Shown here: piece by piece, positions 36,116 to 43,810 of the stretch
Layout: every line of letters starts with the position of its first letter
Numbering within the stretch: the stretch's first letter is position 1
Origin: Skermania sp. ID1734
GTDB lineage: Bacteria; Actinomycetota; Actinomycetes; Mycobacteriales; Mycobacteriaceae
DNA: 64,000 nucleotides
NCBI RefSeq assembly: GCF_007489285.1
Contig: NZ_VLIY01000005.1
Coordinates: 1-64,000 of the forward strand
Direction: 5' to 3'
Notes under the pieces: model-generated
Databases searched by the model: none
The model's input: the letters and a program-made list of their open reading frames with translations, nothing else
What the model was told of the DNA's origin: nothing
Made by a program: the position numbers and the translations under genes

Positions 36116-36799
36116 ATGACTGTCGAGACCGCCGAGATGGGTCTTTCCAGTGCCCGCGCACGGTTGCCGCACGGACCGCACCGGCTCACCCGCGCCGAGG
36201 TCGCCGAGTCCCAACGTCGCCGGCTGTACAGTGCGATGCTCGAGGCCGTCGCCGAGCGCGGCTACAACGCCGTCACGGTCGCCGATCTCGTTGCCCGAGC
36301 GCAGATTTCGCGTCGAACGTTCTACGAGCTGTTCGATTCGAAAGAGGAATGCTTCGCCGCTTCCTTCGAGGTGATCATCAAGATTGTGCCGCGCCGCCTG
36401 ACCGCAGCGATCCGATCCGCGGGACAACTCGAATGGCGTGACCTCATCCGCGCATCTCTGGCCGCCTACCTCGACTTCCTCGCCAAAGAACCCGCGATCG
36501 CCCGCGCACTGCACATCGAAGCTCTCATGGCCGGTCCGTCGCTCGTCGACTACCGCAAGCGCATGATGGCGATCTTCGCCGACCGGATGCGCGACGCCCG
36601 CGACATCGCTGTACGACACGGTCAACTGACCGGTCAACTACCCGACGAGGTCTACGCCTTCCTGATCGGCGGTATCGACGACCGCATCCGCGACTGCTTG
36701 CAGACCCACGGACCCTCAGCCCTGCCCGCACTCGAACCGTCGCTGACCTCGATCGCCTCGACACTCCTGGCCAACGGAGGCGACCTGAACACGCCATAG
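36116..36799 (+). CDS. TetR-family regulator divergent from the CocE/NonD hydrolase
   Basis: A 227-residue TetR protein with a long N-terminal extension. The helix-turn-helix is at about residues 38-80: RRRLYSAMLEAVAERGYNAV, then ISRRTFYELFDSKEECF. The C-terminal half is a helical ligand domain with EPAIARALHIEAL and a conserved LIGGIDDRI. A near-perfect 20-bp palindrome 79 bp upstream is the probable operator. Control of the secreted hydrolase is inferred from the divergent layout. Confidence 0.87.
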   Translation: MTVETAEMGLSSARARLPHGPHRLTRAEVAESQRRRLYSAMLEAVAERGYNAVTVADLVARAQISRRTFYELFDSKEECFAASFEVIIKIVPRRLTAAIRSAGQLEWRDLIRASLAAYLDFLAKEPAIARALHIEALMAGPSLVDYRKRMMAIFADRMRDARDIAVRHGQLTGQLPDEVYAFLIGGIDDRIRDCLQTHGPSALPALEPSLTSIASTLLANGGDLNTP

Positions 36800-36964
36800 G
36801 GACTTCGTCGTCGACCAACTGTCGCGCTGCGCGGTTTGTGAACCCAGCGGCTTGTGTGGGCTGGTACGGCCGAGACCGCGTGCATTCGTAGCCGAGCCGG
36901 GCTTTTTAACTAGATAGCCCATGCTGGCAATGCCGATTCCTCAATTCCATGAGCCGTACAATGT

Positions 36965-36991
36965 CTTTACTGGAATGGAGATCTGGTAAAG
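36965..36991. promoter_or_regulatory. Inverted repeat upstream of the second TetR gene
   Basis: CTTTAC at 36965-36970 and GTAAAG at 36986-36991 form a 6-bp inverted repeat with a 15-bp spacer, 46 bp before the TetR start. The rest of the 36800-37037 gap shows nothing recognisable. Confidence 0.35.
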
Positions 36992-37037
36992 TGCGTTTGG
37001 CCGACAGGCATGCAGTGCCCGGGGAAGGAGAGTGAGG

Positions 37038-37664
37038 ATGGCAGTCGATATCCAGCCACGCGCTTCGGGGGACGACGCCTACGCCAACCGTGCGCAGAAC
37101 CTACTCAAACGCATGGCGATCGAGGCGACCGTCGAACTCATCCGAACCGTCGGTTGGGCCAACATCCGCATGACCGACATCGCCGCCAAGGTCGGGGTCA
37201 GCAAGCCGACCCTCTACAAGCACTTCGGTTCGAAAGACCATCTGGCGAGTGTGTACCTCGACCGCGAGATCGACGGAATGATCGAGGTCGCCGCGGCCGC
37301 GCTCAACCGTTACCCGGATGACCCGGAGCGCGCGCTGCGCGAGGGCCTGCGTTCTGTCATCGAGTCGTTCAGCTCCAACCCGGTCCTGCGGTCCATACTC
37401 GCCGATGACGCCGCCGCGGCCCTGCTTCCGCTCGTGGCGACGCACGGCCAGCGGCTGCTGCGGCGCGCTGCGGACGCTTTTGCGCCGATCCTCAACAACG
37501 CGATCCCCGGGCTCGACCCCGCCGACTCGCGTGCCTTCTCCGACGCGATGGTCCGCATCCTGATCTCCCACGCGGTCCTGCCGTCCTCGTCCGTCGACGA
37601 CAGTGTCGACCTGATTTTGCGCGTCACCGTCCCCGTCCTGAGAACCCATCGACCGACCAAGTAA
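37038..37664 (+). CDS. TetR-family regulator upstream of a DUF2236 gene
   Basis: A 208-residue TetR protein starting at ATG 37038, seven bases after GGAGAG; the GTG two codons earlier is less likely. The helix-turn-helix is at residues 25-65: AIEATVELIRTVGWANI, then VSKPTLYKHFGSKDHL. The gene ends 28 bases before the DUF2236 gene, so the two are probably one transcript and the regulator may act on its own operon. The inducing ligand cannot be read from the sequence. Confidence 0.87.
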   Translation: MAVDIQPRASGDDAYANRAQNLLKRMAIEATVELIRTVGWANIRMTDIAAKVGVSKPTLYKHFGSKDHLASVYLDREIDGMIEVAAAALNRYPDDPERALREGLRSVIESFSSNPVLRSILADDAAAALLPLVATHGQRLLRRAADAFAPILNNAIPGLDPADSRAFSDAMVRILISHAVLPSSSVDDSVDLILRVTVPVLRTHRPTK

Positions 37665-37692
37665 CCAGCCCCTCAACGCCGAGAGGAACACA

Positions 37693-38796
37693 ATGATCAC
37701 CCTGCCGAAAATCACCCGCGAGCAGTTCGCGGCCGACCTCGAACCAGCCGCCGACTACGGCTTCTTCGGGCCAGGCTCGGTGACCTGGAAGGTCTGGAGT
37801 TACCCGACCTCATACATCCTCGGGTTCGTCCGAGCGGTCACGATCGAGCACCTCGACCCGAACCTGACTGCCGCGGTCGTGGAGTCAGGGGGCGTAAAGT
37901 ATCGCCCGCACACACGCTACGGCCGGACCCTGCGCTACTTCGCAATGGTCGCATTCGGCGCCACCGAACCGACGGCAAAAGCTGCCGATGTCCTGGTGAA
38001 AGTGCACTCCAAGGCGATCGGCACCGACCCGGTCACCCAGCATCGCTACGACGCGAACAAGCCGTCGTCGCAGCTGTGGATCCACATGACCGCCTGGCAC
38101 TCGATCCTCTACTGCTACGAGAAGTTCGGCCCGGGCCGCCTCTCCCCCGAAGAGGAGGCGCAATTCTGGGAGGAATGCGCCCGCGCCGCCGAACTGCAGA
38201 CCATCGACCCCGACACCGTGCCCCGCACCCGTGAGGACGTCATCAAGTACTTCGACGATTGGCGCCCCCATCTCTGCGCATCGGAAGCGGCCCGGGACAT
38301 GGTCGACTTCATCCTGCACCTCGAGGTCGCGCTCCCGCCGGACCTGGCGAAGTGGCAGAAGACCGCGTTCCTGCCGATGTCGCGGTTGATCGCGCTCGGG
38401 GTCATCGCCACGTACCCGCAGTACATGCGCGATCTGTTCGGCATCAGCCAGAGCCCGGCTGTCGACCGGCTCATCACGCCGATCATCAAGAACCTGCACA
38501 CGCTGATCGACCGATCGTTGCCCCTGAAGTTCTGGCTCATGAACTTGCTCGCACCGCAGGCGGTGCCAGTCGCCGCGCCCGCAATCCTCGGCATTCCGGC
38601 CGTCAACCCGATCACTATGACCCCGCGCGAGGCCCAGCAGAAATACGGCTTCGACATCCCCAGCGAGGCGCACAAGCGTATGCGCGCCAAACAGTACGAC
38701 CGTGTCTTCAACAAGGGGCTGGCACCGAGCGACGACGGATTGCTGGAGTCCGAGATCCACATCGGAAACATGAATCCGGCCGAACGCAGCGCCTGA
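37693..38796 (+). CDS. DUF2236 / MpaB-type oxygenase domain protein
   Basis: A 367-residue protein of the DUF2236 family, which includes the latex-clearing-protein relatives and MpaB. Visible motifs are YGFFGPGSVTWKV near the start, HTRYGRTLRYFAMVAFG with the conserved Arg/Tyr pattern, and WIHMTAWHSILYCYEKFG near residue 120 with the His usually proposed for the cofactor site. No signal peptide is present. The family is thought to bind heme or metal and act on hydrophobic substrates. It is preceded by a TetR gene in the same direction and a GAGAGG ribosome site. Confidence 0.82.
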   Translation: MITLPKITREQFAADLEPAADYGFFGPGSVTWKVWSYPTSYILGFVRAVTIEHLDPNLTAAVVESGGVKYRPHTRYGRTLRYFAMVAFGATEPTAKAADVLVKVHSKAIGTDPVTQHRYDANKPSSQLWIHMTAWHSILYCYEKFGPGRLSPEEEAQFWEECARAAELQTIDPDTVPRTREDVIKYFDDWRPHLCASEAARDMVDFILHLEVALPPDLAKWQKTAFLPMSRLIALGVIATYPQYMRDLFGISQSPAVDRLITPIIKNLHTLIDRSLPLKFWLMNLLAPQAVPVAAPAILGIPAVNPITMTPREAQQKYGFDIPSEAHKRMRAKQYDRVFNKGLAPSDDGLLESEIHIGNMNPAERSA

Positions 38797-38957
38797 GACC
38801 CGAATTCCAGTGCCGCGTCAGCCTAGGGTGTGCCCGCTGTGGGCGCCACGAATACGGAAGTAACGCAACGGTCGGTGCCCTGCCGCCCAGCCTCGCCATC
38901 GCGGCTCGTCAGCGAACAGGGGACAGACGTGATGCTCGCCGAAACACGAGGTAGCCG

Positions 38958-39251
38958 GTGTTGAGTCTGGATGCGCACAACAGCCGGGTGGTGTACGGGA
39001 ATTCCGCGATCAGGTTGAGTCGCCGCGAGTTCGATGTGTTGGCGCTGCTGGTGCGGCATCGAGGCCGGACTATCGACAAAAACGAAATTCTGCGTCGCGT
39101 GTGGGGTGATTATTACGAACCGAACATCGTCGAGGTCTACATCAGCTATCTCCGCCGCAAAATCGATGTGCAGTTGGGAACCGAGTGCATCCACACCGTG
39201 CGTGGGATCGGCTACCGATTCAGCGACACCCACCTGCCGCCGGCGCCCTGA
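38958..39251 (+). CDS. Stand-alone OmpR/PhoB-type winged-helix protein
   Basis: A 97-residue protein that consists only of the trans_reg_C winged helix: LSRREFDVLALLVRHRGRTI, then ILRRVW and VYISYLRRKID, ending with the wing HTVRGIGYRF. No receiver domain precedes it. I read the upstream 160 bases in the coding direction and saw no remnant of one. It may be a truncated response regulator or a genuine short regulator. GTG 38958 is the start by frame, with GAGG upstream. The 39252-39539 gap after it shows no gene. Confidence 0.7.
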   Translation: MLSLDAHNSRVVYGNSAIRLSRREFDVLALLVRHRGRTIDKNEILRRVWGDYYEPNIVEVYISYLRRKIDVQLGTECIHTVRGIGYRFSDTHLPPAP

Positions 39252-39539
39252 CATGGCTCGTTGCCGGTACCGTGCGTCGCCGACACACCGCGTGCATCGA
39301 TGGGGCGCCCGTGGGGGACGCGGCGATGAGCCGAAGTCATCGCTCCACGACATGGTCGCCGTACGCGGTGCCGCGGACCCGTGACCAACTGTGCGCGCCG
39401 TACAAGGCATCGGGACCGTAGAGGCGGTCCTGCGGGCGTCGATGATCGTCGAACGCCTCCGCGACGAATACGAAACCGCACGAATGAAGCTGGCGCGACG
39501 GCCATCTGCGCACAACAAACGAAAGGTAAGGCTCGCCAA

Positions 39540-40337
39540 GTGAGCGAACGCATCACCCTTGAAGTCGTCGATGGCATCGCCTATGCGACCCTCAACCGCC
39601 CGGACAAGATGAATTCCCTCGACTTCCCGCTCATCGAAGCGCTGGCGTCGGTGCCGGCGAAGATCGCCAAGGACAAGTCGATCCGGGTGGTCATCCTCAA
39701 AGGGGCGGGTAAGGCGTTCAGCACAGGAATTGATTTCGCCACGTTCAAGGACACCAAGAAGACCCTCACCAGCTTCGCGAAGCTACCGACCCAGACCACG
39801 AACCTGTTCCAGAAGTGCAGCTGGCAGTGGCGGGAGCTGCCGGTTCCGGTGCTCGCGGTGACGCACGGTCATTGTTACGGCGGTGGTATTCAGATCGCTC
39901 TCGCGGCCGACTTCCGATTCACCACTCCGGACTGCAAGTTCGCGGTCATGGAAGGCCGTTGGGGGCTGATCCCGGACATGACCGGTTCAGTGACCCTGCG
40001 TGAACTCCTGCCCATGGACCTGGCCAAGCGCCTCACGATGACCGCCGAAGTCTTCAACGGAGTCAAGGCCAAGGAATACGGCCTTGTCACAGAGGTCAGC
40101 GATGACCCGATGGCGAGCGCGGAGGCGCTCGCCAAGGAGCTCATCCAGCGTTCGCCGGACGCCCTCGCCGCCACGAAAAAGCTCTTCCACCAAACCTGGA
40201 CCGAGTCGCCGCGCTCGGCGTTCTGGACCGAAACCGTTCTTCAGGCGCGACTACTGACCGGCAAGAACCACCGCATCGCGCGGTCCGCCGGGGCGAAGAA
40301 GGAACCGCCGACGTGGGTCACCCGAACTCTCGACTGA
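39540..40337 (+). CDS. Crotonase-family enzyme (enoyl-CoA hydratase-like)
   Basis: A 265-residue crotonase. The CoA-binding and first oxyanion-hole region is AFSTGIDFATF near residues 62-72, and the second oxyanion element is HCYGGGIQIALAADFRF near residues 109-125. The region EGRWGLIPDMTG is where catalytic Glu residues lie in true hydratases, so one position is Asp here (PDMTG). The start is GTG 39540 after AAGGTAAGG; frame upstream is not coding. It could act on acyl-CoA in the same catabolic block as the DUF2236 and CocE genes. Substrate is not assignable. Confidence 0.85.
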   Translation: MSERITLEVVDGIAYATLNRPDKMNSLDFPLIEALASVPAKIAKDKSIRVVILKGAGKAFSTGIDFATFKDTKKTLTSFAKLPTQTTNLFQKCSWQWRELPVPVLAVTHGHCYGGGIQIALAADFRFTTPDCKFAVMEGRWGLIPDMTGSVTLRELLPMDLAKRLTMTAEVFNGVKAKEYGLVTEVSDDPMASAEALAKELIQRSPDALAATKKLFHQTWTESPRSAFWTETVLQARLLTGKNHRIARSAGAKKEPPTWVTRTLD

Positions 40338-40382
40338 CCAACGTAGGAGCCGCCAGAAATAACCGATTGAGGAGATGTACCG

Positions 40383-40634
40383 ATGCCTTCTAGACCGCAT
40401 GTGCCGGATGATGATGTGCTTGTCACAGGTCACGACGCGCTCGCCGCCGAACTCGGTGCAGCACCACCCGCTGGACTGGCCGACTTGCCCGACGCCTACG
40501 CACAGCGGTTGGCCGACACCCTGGCAACGGCCCGGAAGTCGCAGGCCGCCGAGCTTGCGGCCGCTACCACCGAGGCGCTCCGGCATGTGCCGCGCCCGCT
40601 GCGCGGGACGGTGCGGAAGGTGGTCGGACTGTGA
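40383..40634 (+). CDS. Small hypothetical protein coupled to a helical-repeat protein
   Basis: An 83-residue protein, Ala/Leu-rich, with an amphipathic helix from about residue 38 (AYAQRLADTLATARKSQAAE) and a basic end ([11 protein letters not shown]). GAGGAG precedes the ATG by 8 bases. It overlaps the next gene by 4 bases (GTGA), so the two proteins are made together and may interact. I do not recognise the family. Confidence 0.65.
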   Translation: MPSRPHVPDDDVLVTGHDALAAELGAAPPAGLADLPDAYAQRLADTLATARKSQAAELAAATTEALRHVPRPLRGTVRKVVGL

Positions 40635-42118
40635 GTTCGCTCGCGACGCGCGCGGAGATAGCCAAGCTCGCCGCACTGCTCGGCACCTCCCCCGAGGACC
40701 TTTCCTATCTCGAGCCTTTCGATGCGGTGACGCTGCGAACACTGCGTGAGCAGGCGACCGACCGGCTTTTCGACGCGGACAAAGGCCGCCTCCTCGGCCT
40801 GGCCAAGGCGAGCAAGTTGGTGCCCACGGCGTTGACGGCGAAGATCGCGGAGCACGTTTTCGCGCCGGCGCTGGCTGCTCGGGTTGCCGACCTGGTCGAA
40901 CCGGCGCGCGCCGTGGACATGGCCAAACGGCTGCCGCTGTCGTATCTGGCCGATATGACCCCGCATCTGGATCCGCGGCGGATCGACACGCTACTGGCCA
41001 AAATGCCGATCGACCTGATCCGCGGAGTGGCCCGAATTCTGGCCCAGCGCGGCGAATACGTGACCATGGGTCGGTTCGTCGGTCACCTCGACACATCGGC
41101 CATCGAGGCAACGATCGACGAATTCAGTGATGAGGACCTGTTGCGCACCGGGTTTGTCATGGAACAGCCCGAAATGTTGCCCGAGATGATCCGGATCCTG
41201 CCCGAGGAGCGCCTCCGAGGCGTATTCCGCACGGCCTACGAGCAGCAACTGTGGCCCGAGGCGCTGAACCTGCTGGACTATCTCGACGACGCGACGCGCG
41301 GGCACATGGCAGATGTCGCCGCCGGCGAAGAGGATGCGGTGCTCAATGGGATGGTCGCCACCGCGCACGAACAAGGACTGTGGGACGTCGCCCTGCCGGT
41401 GGTCCGCTCGATGAACCCGCAATCGCGGCGCAGGTTTGCCGAGCTGTCCAGCTTCGAGGACCCGGAAGTGATCGACCGTGTCGTGCGTACGGCCGCATCC
41501 GAGCACCTGTGGGTGGAAATGCTGCCACTCGTGCCGTTGCTGCCGGTGCAGGCTCGGCGCGAAGTCGCCAGGGTGGCGCTCGGCCTCGGGCGCGAGGTTC
41601 ACGACCGTGTGCTCGCCGACGCCTCCGAGCACGACCTGTGGGCGCCGCTGGTCACCCTCGCCGCGGCGATGGGCGACGACGTGGCGTGGGAAGACCTGCC
41701 CTGGGACATCGGCGAAATCGTGGCTGGTCTCGATGAGGCAGAGATGGACACCTTCCTGTCCAACGTTGCCGAGGCGGATCTCTGGGCAGAGGTCCTGGCC
41801 GTCGCCGGGCGCGTGCCGGACGAACAGGTCACCCGCATAGCGCGCCAAGCTGTCGCCATGGACGTGGACGCGATCATCAGCCGCGTCGTCGTGGCGGCCG
41901 ATCGCACGGGTCTGTGGCGGCAGGGACTGGATCTGCTGGCGCGGTTGGACGACGCCACGCTGGAGGAATTGGCCGCGCCCGCCGCGGATCTATCGCCGGA
42001 CCTGCGCCGGCGGGTCGTTGATGCGGCGACGGAGCTGGGCATGCTGGATCAGCTCGGCGCGGTCGGCGTTGCGCTCGCGGCCGGCGTCACGGATCCCCGA
42101 GTGTCGCCGGATCAGTAG
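40631..42118 (+). CDS. Helical-repeat protein with regular 43-residue Leu-Trp repeats
   Basis: A 495-residue protein of unknown function. Residues 60-200 resemble the MgtE N-terminal helical repeats ([20 protein letters not shown]). From residue 200 a unit recurs: A-x-E-x-x-L-W-x-x-x-L-x-L followed by an L/V-rich helix. The Leu of the Leu-Trp pair is at residues 207, 250, 293, 336, 384 and 428, with a degenerate Met-Leu at 471, so spacing is 43, 43, 43, 48, 44 and 43. No membrane segment or catalytic motif is seen. It is probably a scaffold or binding solenoid. Translationally coupled to the 83-residue protein. Confidence 0.8.
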   Translation: MSSLATRAEIAKLAALLGTSPEDLSYLEPFDAVTLRTLREQATDRLFDADKGRLLGLAKASKLVPTALTAKIAEHVFAPALAARVADLVEPARAVDMAKRLPLSYLADMTPHLDPRRIDTLLAKMPIDLIRGVARILAQRGEYVTMGRFVGHLDTSAIEATIDEFSDEDLLRTGFVMEQPEMLPEMIRILPEERLRGVFRTAYEQQLWPEALNLLDYLDDATRGHMADVAAGEEDAVLNGMVATAHEQGLWDVALPVVRSMNPQSRRRFAELSSFEDPEVIDRVVRTAASEHLWVEMLPLVPLLPVQARREVARVALGLGREVHDRVLADASEHDLWAPLVTLAAAMGDDVAWEDLPWDIGEIVAGLDEAEMDTFLSNVAEADLWAEVLAVAGRVPDEQVTRIARQAVAMDVDAIISRVVVAADRTGLWRQGLDLLARLDDATLEELAAPAADLSPDLRRRVVDAATELGMLDQLGAVGVALAAGVTDPRVSPDQ

Positions 42119-42131
42119 TACGGTTTCTCCC

Positions 42132-42572
42132 GTGGCAGCACACGGACCGATCCTCGTCCTCAACGGGCCGAACCTGAACATGCTCGGCACGCGGCAACCG
42201 GACGTCTATGGCCGGGACACTCTCGATGACGTGTTGGAGCTGTGCAGCCGGACTGCTGCTCGGCTAGACCGCGAAGTGGTTGCCTTCCAGTCGAATTCGG
42301 AAGGCGAGCTGATCGACCGGATCCATAAGGTGCGCGGATTCGAGTCTGGAATTGTGATCAATCCCGGCGGGTTGACCCACACCTCGGTCGCGCTGCGCGA
42401 CGCGTTGGTGATTCCTGAGGTGCCGATCATTGAAGTGCATATCAGCAATGTCTATGCGCGCGAAGAATTCCGGCATCATTCGTACGTGTCGCCGATCGCC
42501 ACGGCGGTGATCTCGGGGCTAGGGATTCACGGCTACGCGGCGGCGATCGAGCATCTGGCGCGGATTACGTAG
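42132..42572 (+). CDS. aroQ: 3-dehydroquinate dehydratase, type II
   Basis: A 146-residue type II dehydroquinase, the usual size. It converts 3-dehydroquinate to 3-dehydroshikimate. Conserved elements are [19 protein letters not shown] at the N-terminus with the catalytic Tyr, [30 protein letters not shown] and [17 protein letters not shown] carrying the catalytic His. The GTG start at 42132 gives the standard N-terminus; the open frame upstream lies in the previous gene. It stands alone here rather than beside aroB and aroK. Its last 8 bases overlap the convergent glycerate kinase gene. Confidence 0.95.
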   Translation: MAAHGPILVLNGPNLNMLGTRQPDVYGRDTLDDVLELCSRTAARLDREVVAFQSNSEGELIDRIHKVRGFESGIVINPGGLTHTSVALRDALVIPEVPIIEVHISNVYAREEFRHHSYVSPIATAVISGLGIHGYAAAIEHLARIT

Positions 42573-43755
42573 CGCTGACATCACGGGCGATGCGTTGCCC
42601 GATGCCGCGCAACAACTCCGCTGCGTTCGCCATCGACTTCGTCTGGTCTGGCTCTCGCTCCGCGAGCGAGTAGCAGGCATCGAAACCGTACTCTCTCAAG
42701 ACTCTTGGGTTGAGAGCACACGTTCCAGCGACCGCGATCACGCGCGCGTCGGCGGCCCGGGCGGCTCTGCTCACGCCGAGCGGGGCCTTACCGGCCAGCG
42801 TCTGGGAGTCGATGCTGCCTTCGCCGGTGATGACCAGATCGGCGCCGCGGACCCGCTCGGCAAATCCGATGACGTCGAGCACCACGTCGATTCCGGGCCG
42901 CATCGCGGCGTTCAAGACCGCTAACCCCGCAAACCCGGTGCCGCCGGCCGCGCCGGCCCCAGGTTGTTCGCGGAGACCTACGCCGACCCCGCCACCCCCC
43001 GTGCGTGTTTCTTCACCGCCCGCGGTGAAGAAACACGCACGGGACCCGACGGCCTTCTCGACCACGTCGGCCCAGCGGCGCAGTGCCGATTCGAGCAGCG
43101 TGACGTCGGCCGGTGTCGCGCCCTTCTGCGGTGCAAAGACCTTCGCCGCGCCGCGCGGGCCGAGCAGCGGATTGTCTACGTCACAGGCCAAGACGAATTG
43201 GGCCCGTCGAACCCCGGGATGCAGGTGCGTCAGGTCTAGCCGGGACACTTTTGCCAATCCGGCGCCCCCGCGCCCGATCGGATGGCCGTTCTCGTCGGTG
43301 ATCACCGCACCCAGGGCCTGCAGCATTCCAGCACCACCGTCGGTGGACGCGCTCCCGCCGAGGCCGATTATCACCTCGCTGCTCCCGCGGTCCACTGCGT
43401 CGACGATGACCTCGCCGAGCCCGAAGGTGCTGGACCCCAACGGCTCTGGTTCGACTAGCGTTGCGAGCCCGACCGCGTTCGCCAGCTCCACGACAGCTCG
43501 GCCGCCACGAATCGCGTACTCGGCGGTGGTCGGCAGACCGGTCGCCCCAGACACCCGAACCGGTACGCGCTGCCAGCCCGCGCCGAGCGCCGCCGCGACG
43601 GTCCCGTCGCCGCCGTCCGCGACCGGAAGCTCCTCGACCCGCCAATCCGGGCGAACGTCCACGATGCCGCGGGCAAGGGCCGACGCCACTTCCGCCGCGG
43701 TGAGTGAGCCCTTGAACTTGTCGGGTGCGATGAGAACCCGTGCGTGTTTCTTCAC
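42565..43755 (-). CDS. Glycerate kinase carrying two palindromic-element copies
   Basis: A 396-residue glycerate kinase of the GlxK/GckA type 1 fold. The N-terminus [19 protein letters not shown] and PVADGGDGT are family signatures, as are [15 protein letters not shown] and [10 protein letters not shown]. It phosphorylates glycerate in glyoxylate or serine metabolism. Palindrome copy 3 covers the start: GTG 43755 inside its arm is the only good in-frame start. Copy 2 sits in frame and encodes [16 protein letters not shown] at about residues 237-252, between a helix and PGAGAAGG where relatives have no such segment. The enzyme may still work, since the insert falls at a domain-linking loop; this is untested. 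Confidence 0.85.
   Translation of the reverse strand: MKKHARVLIAPDKFKGSLTAAEVASALARGIVDVRPDWRVEELPVADGGDGTVAAALGAGWQRVPVRVSGATGLPTTAEYAIRGGRAVVELANAVGLATLVEPEPLGSSTFGLGEVIVDAVDRGSSEVIIGLGGSASTDGGAGMLQALGAVITDENGHPIGRGGAGLAKVSRLDLTHLHPGVRRAQFVLACDVDNPLLGPRGAAKVFAPQKGATPADVTLLESALRRWADVVEKAVGSRACFFTAGGEETRTGGGGVGVGLREQPGAGAAGGTGFAGLAVLNAAMRPGIDVVLDVIGFAERVRGADLVITGEGSIDSQTLAGKAPLGVSRAARAADARVIAVAGTCALNPRVLREYGFDACYSLAEREPDQTKSMANAAELLRGIGQRIARDVSAT
42998..43043. repeat. 46-bp palindromic element, copy 2 (inside a coding sequence)
   Basis: Perfect 22-bp arms at 42998-43019 and 43022-43043 around a CC centre. It lies inside the glycerate kinase gene and keeps its frame. The coded peptide in the minus-strand frame contains [15 protein letters not shown]. 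Confidence 0.88.
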
Positions 43756-43782
43756 CGCGGGCGGTGAAGAAACACGCACGGG
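43737..43782. repeat. 46-bp palindromic element, copy 3 (over a start codon)
   Basis: Perfect 22-bp arms at 43737-43758 and 43761-43782 around a GG centre. The arms are identical to copy 2 but the centre is reversed, so it is inserted in the opposite sense. It lies 28 bases after the acyl-CoA dehydrogenase stop and covers the glycerate kinase start. Confidence 0.88.
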
Positions 43783-43810
43783 AGGCGACCGCACCACCGG
43801 GAGCGGCCGG

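Noticed and set aside
26551-43782. Reading the three palindromes simply as terminators
   Set aside because: Copy 2 lies inside a coding sequence and copy 3 over a start codon, and the arms are nearly identical at unrelated loci; ordinary terminators do not share sequence this way, though copies 1 and 3 may also stop transcription.
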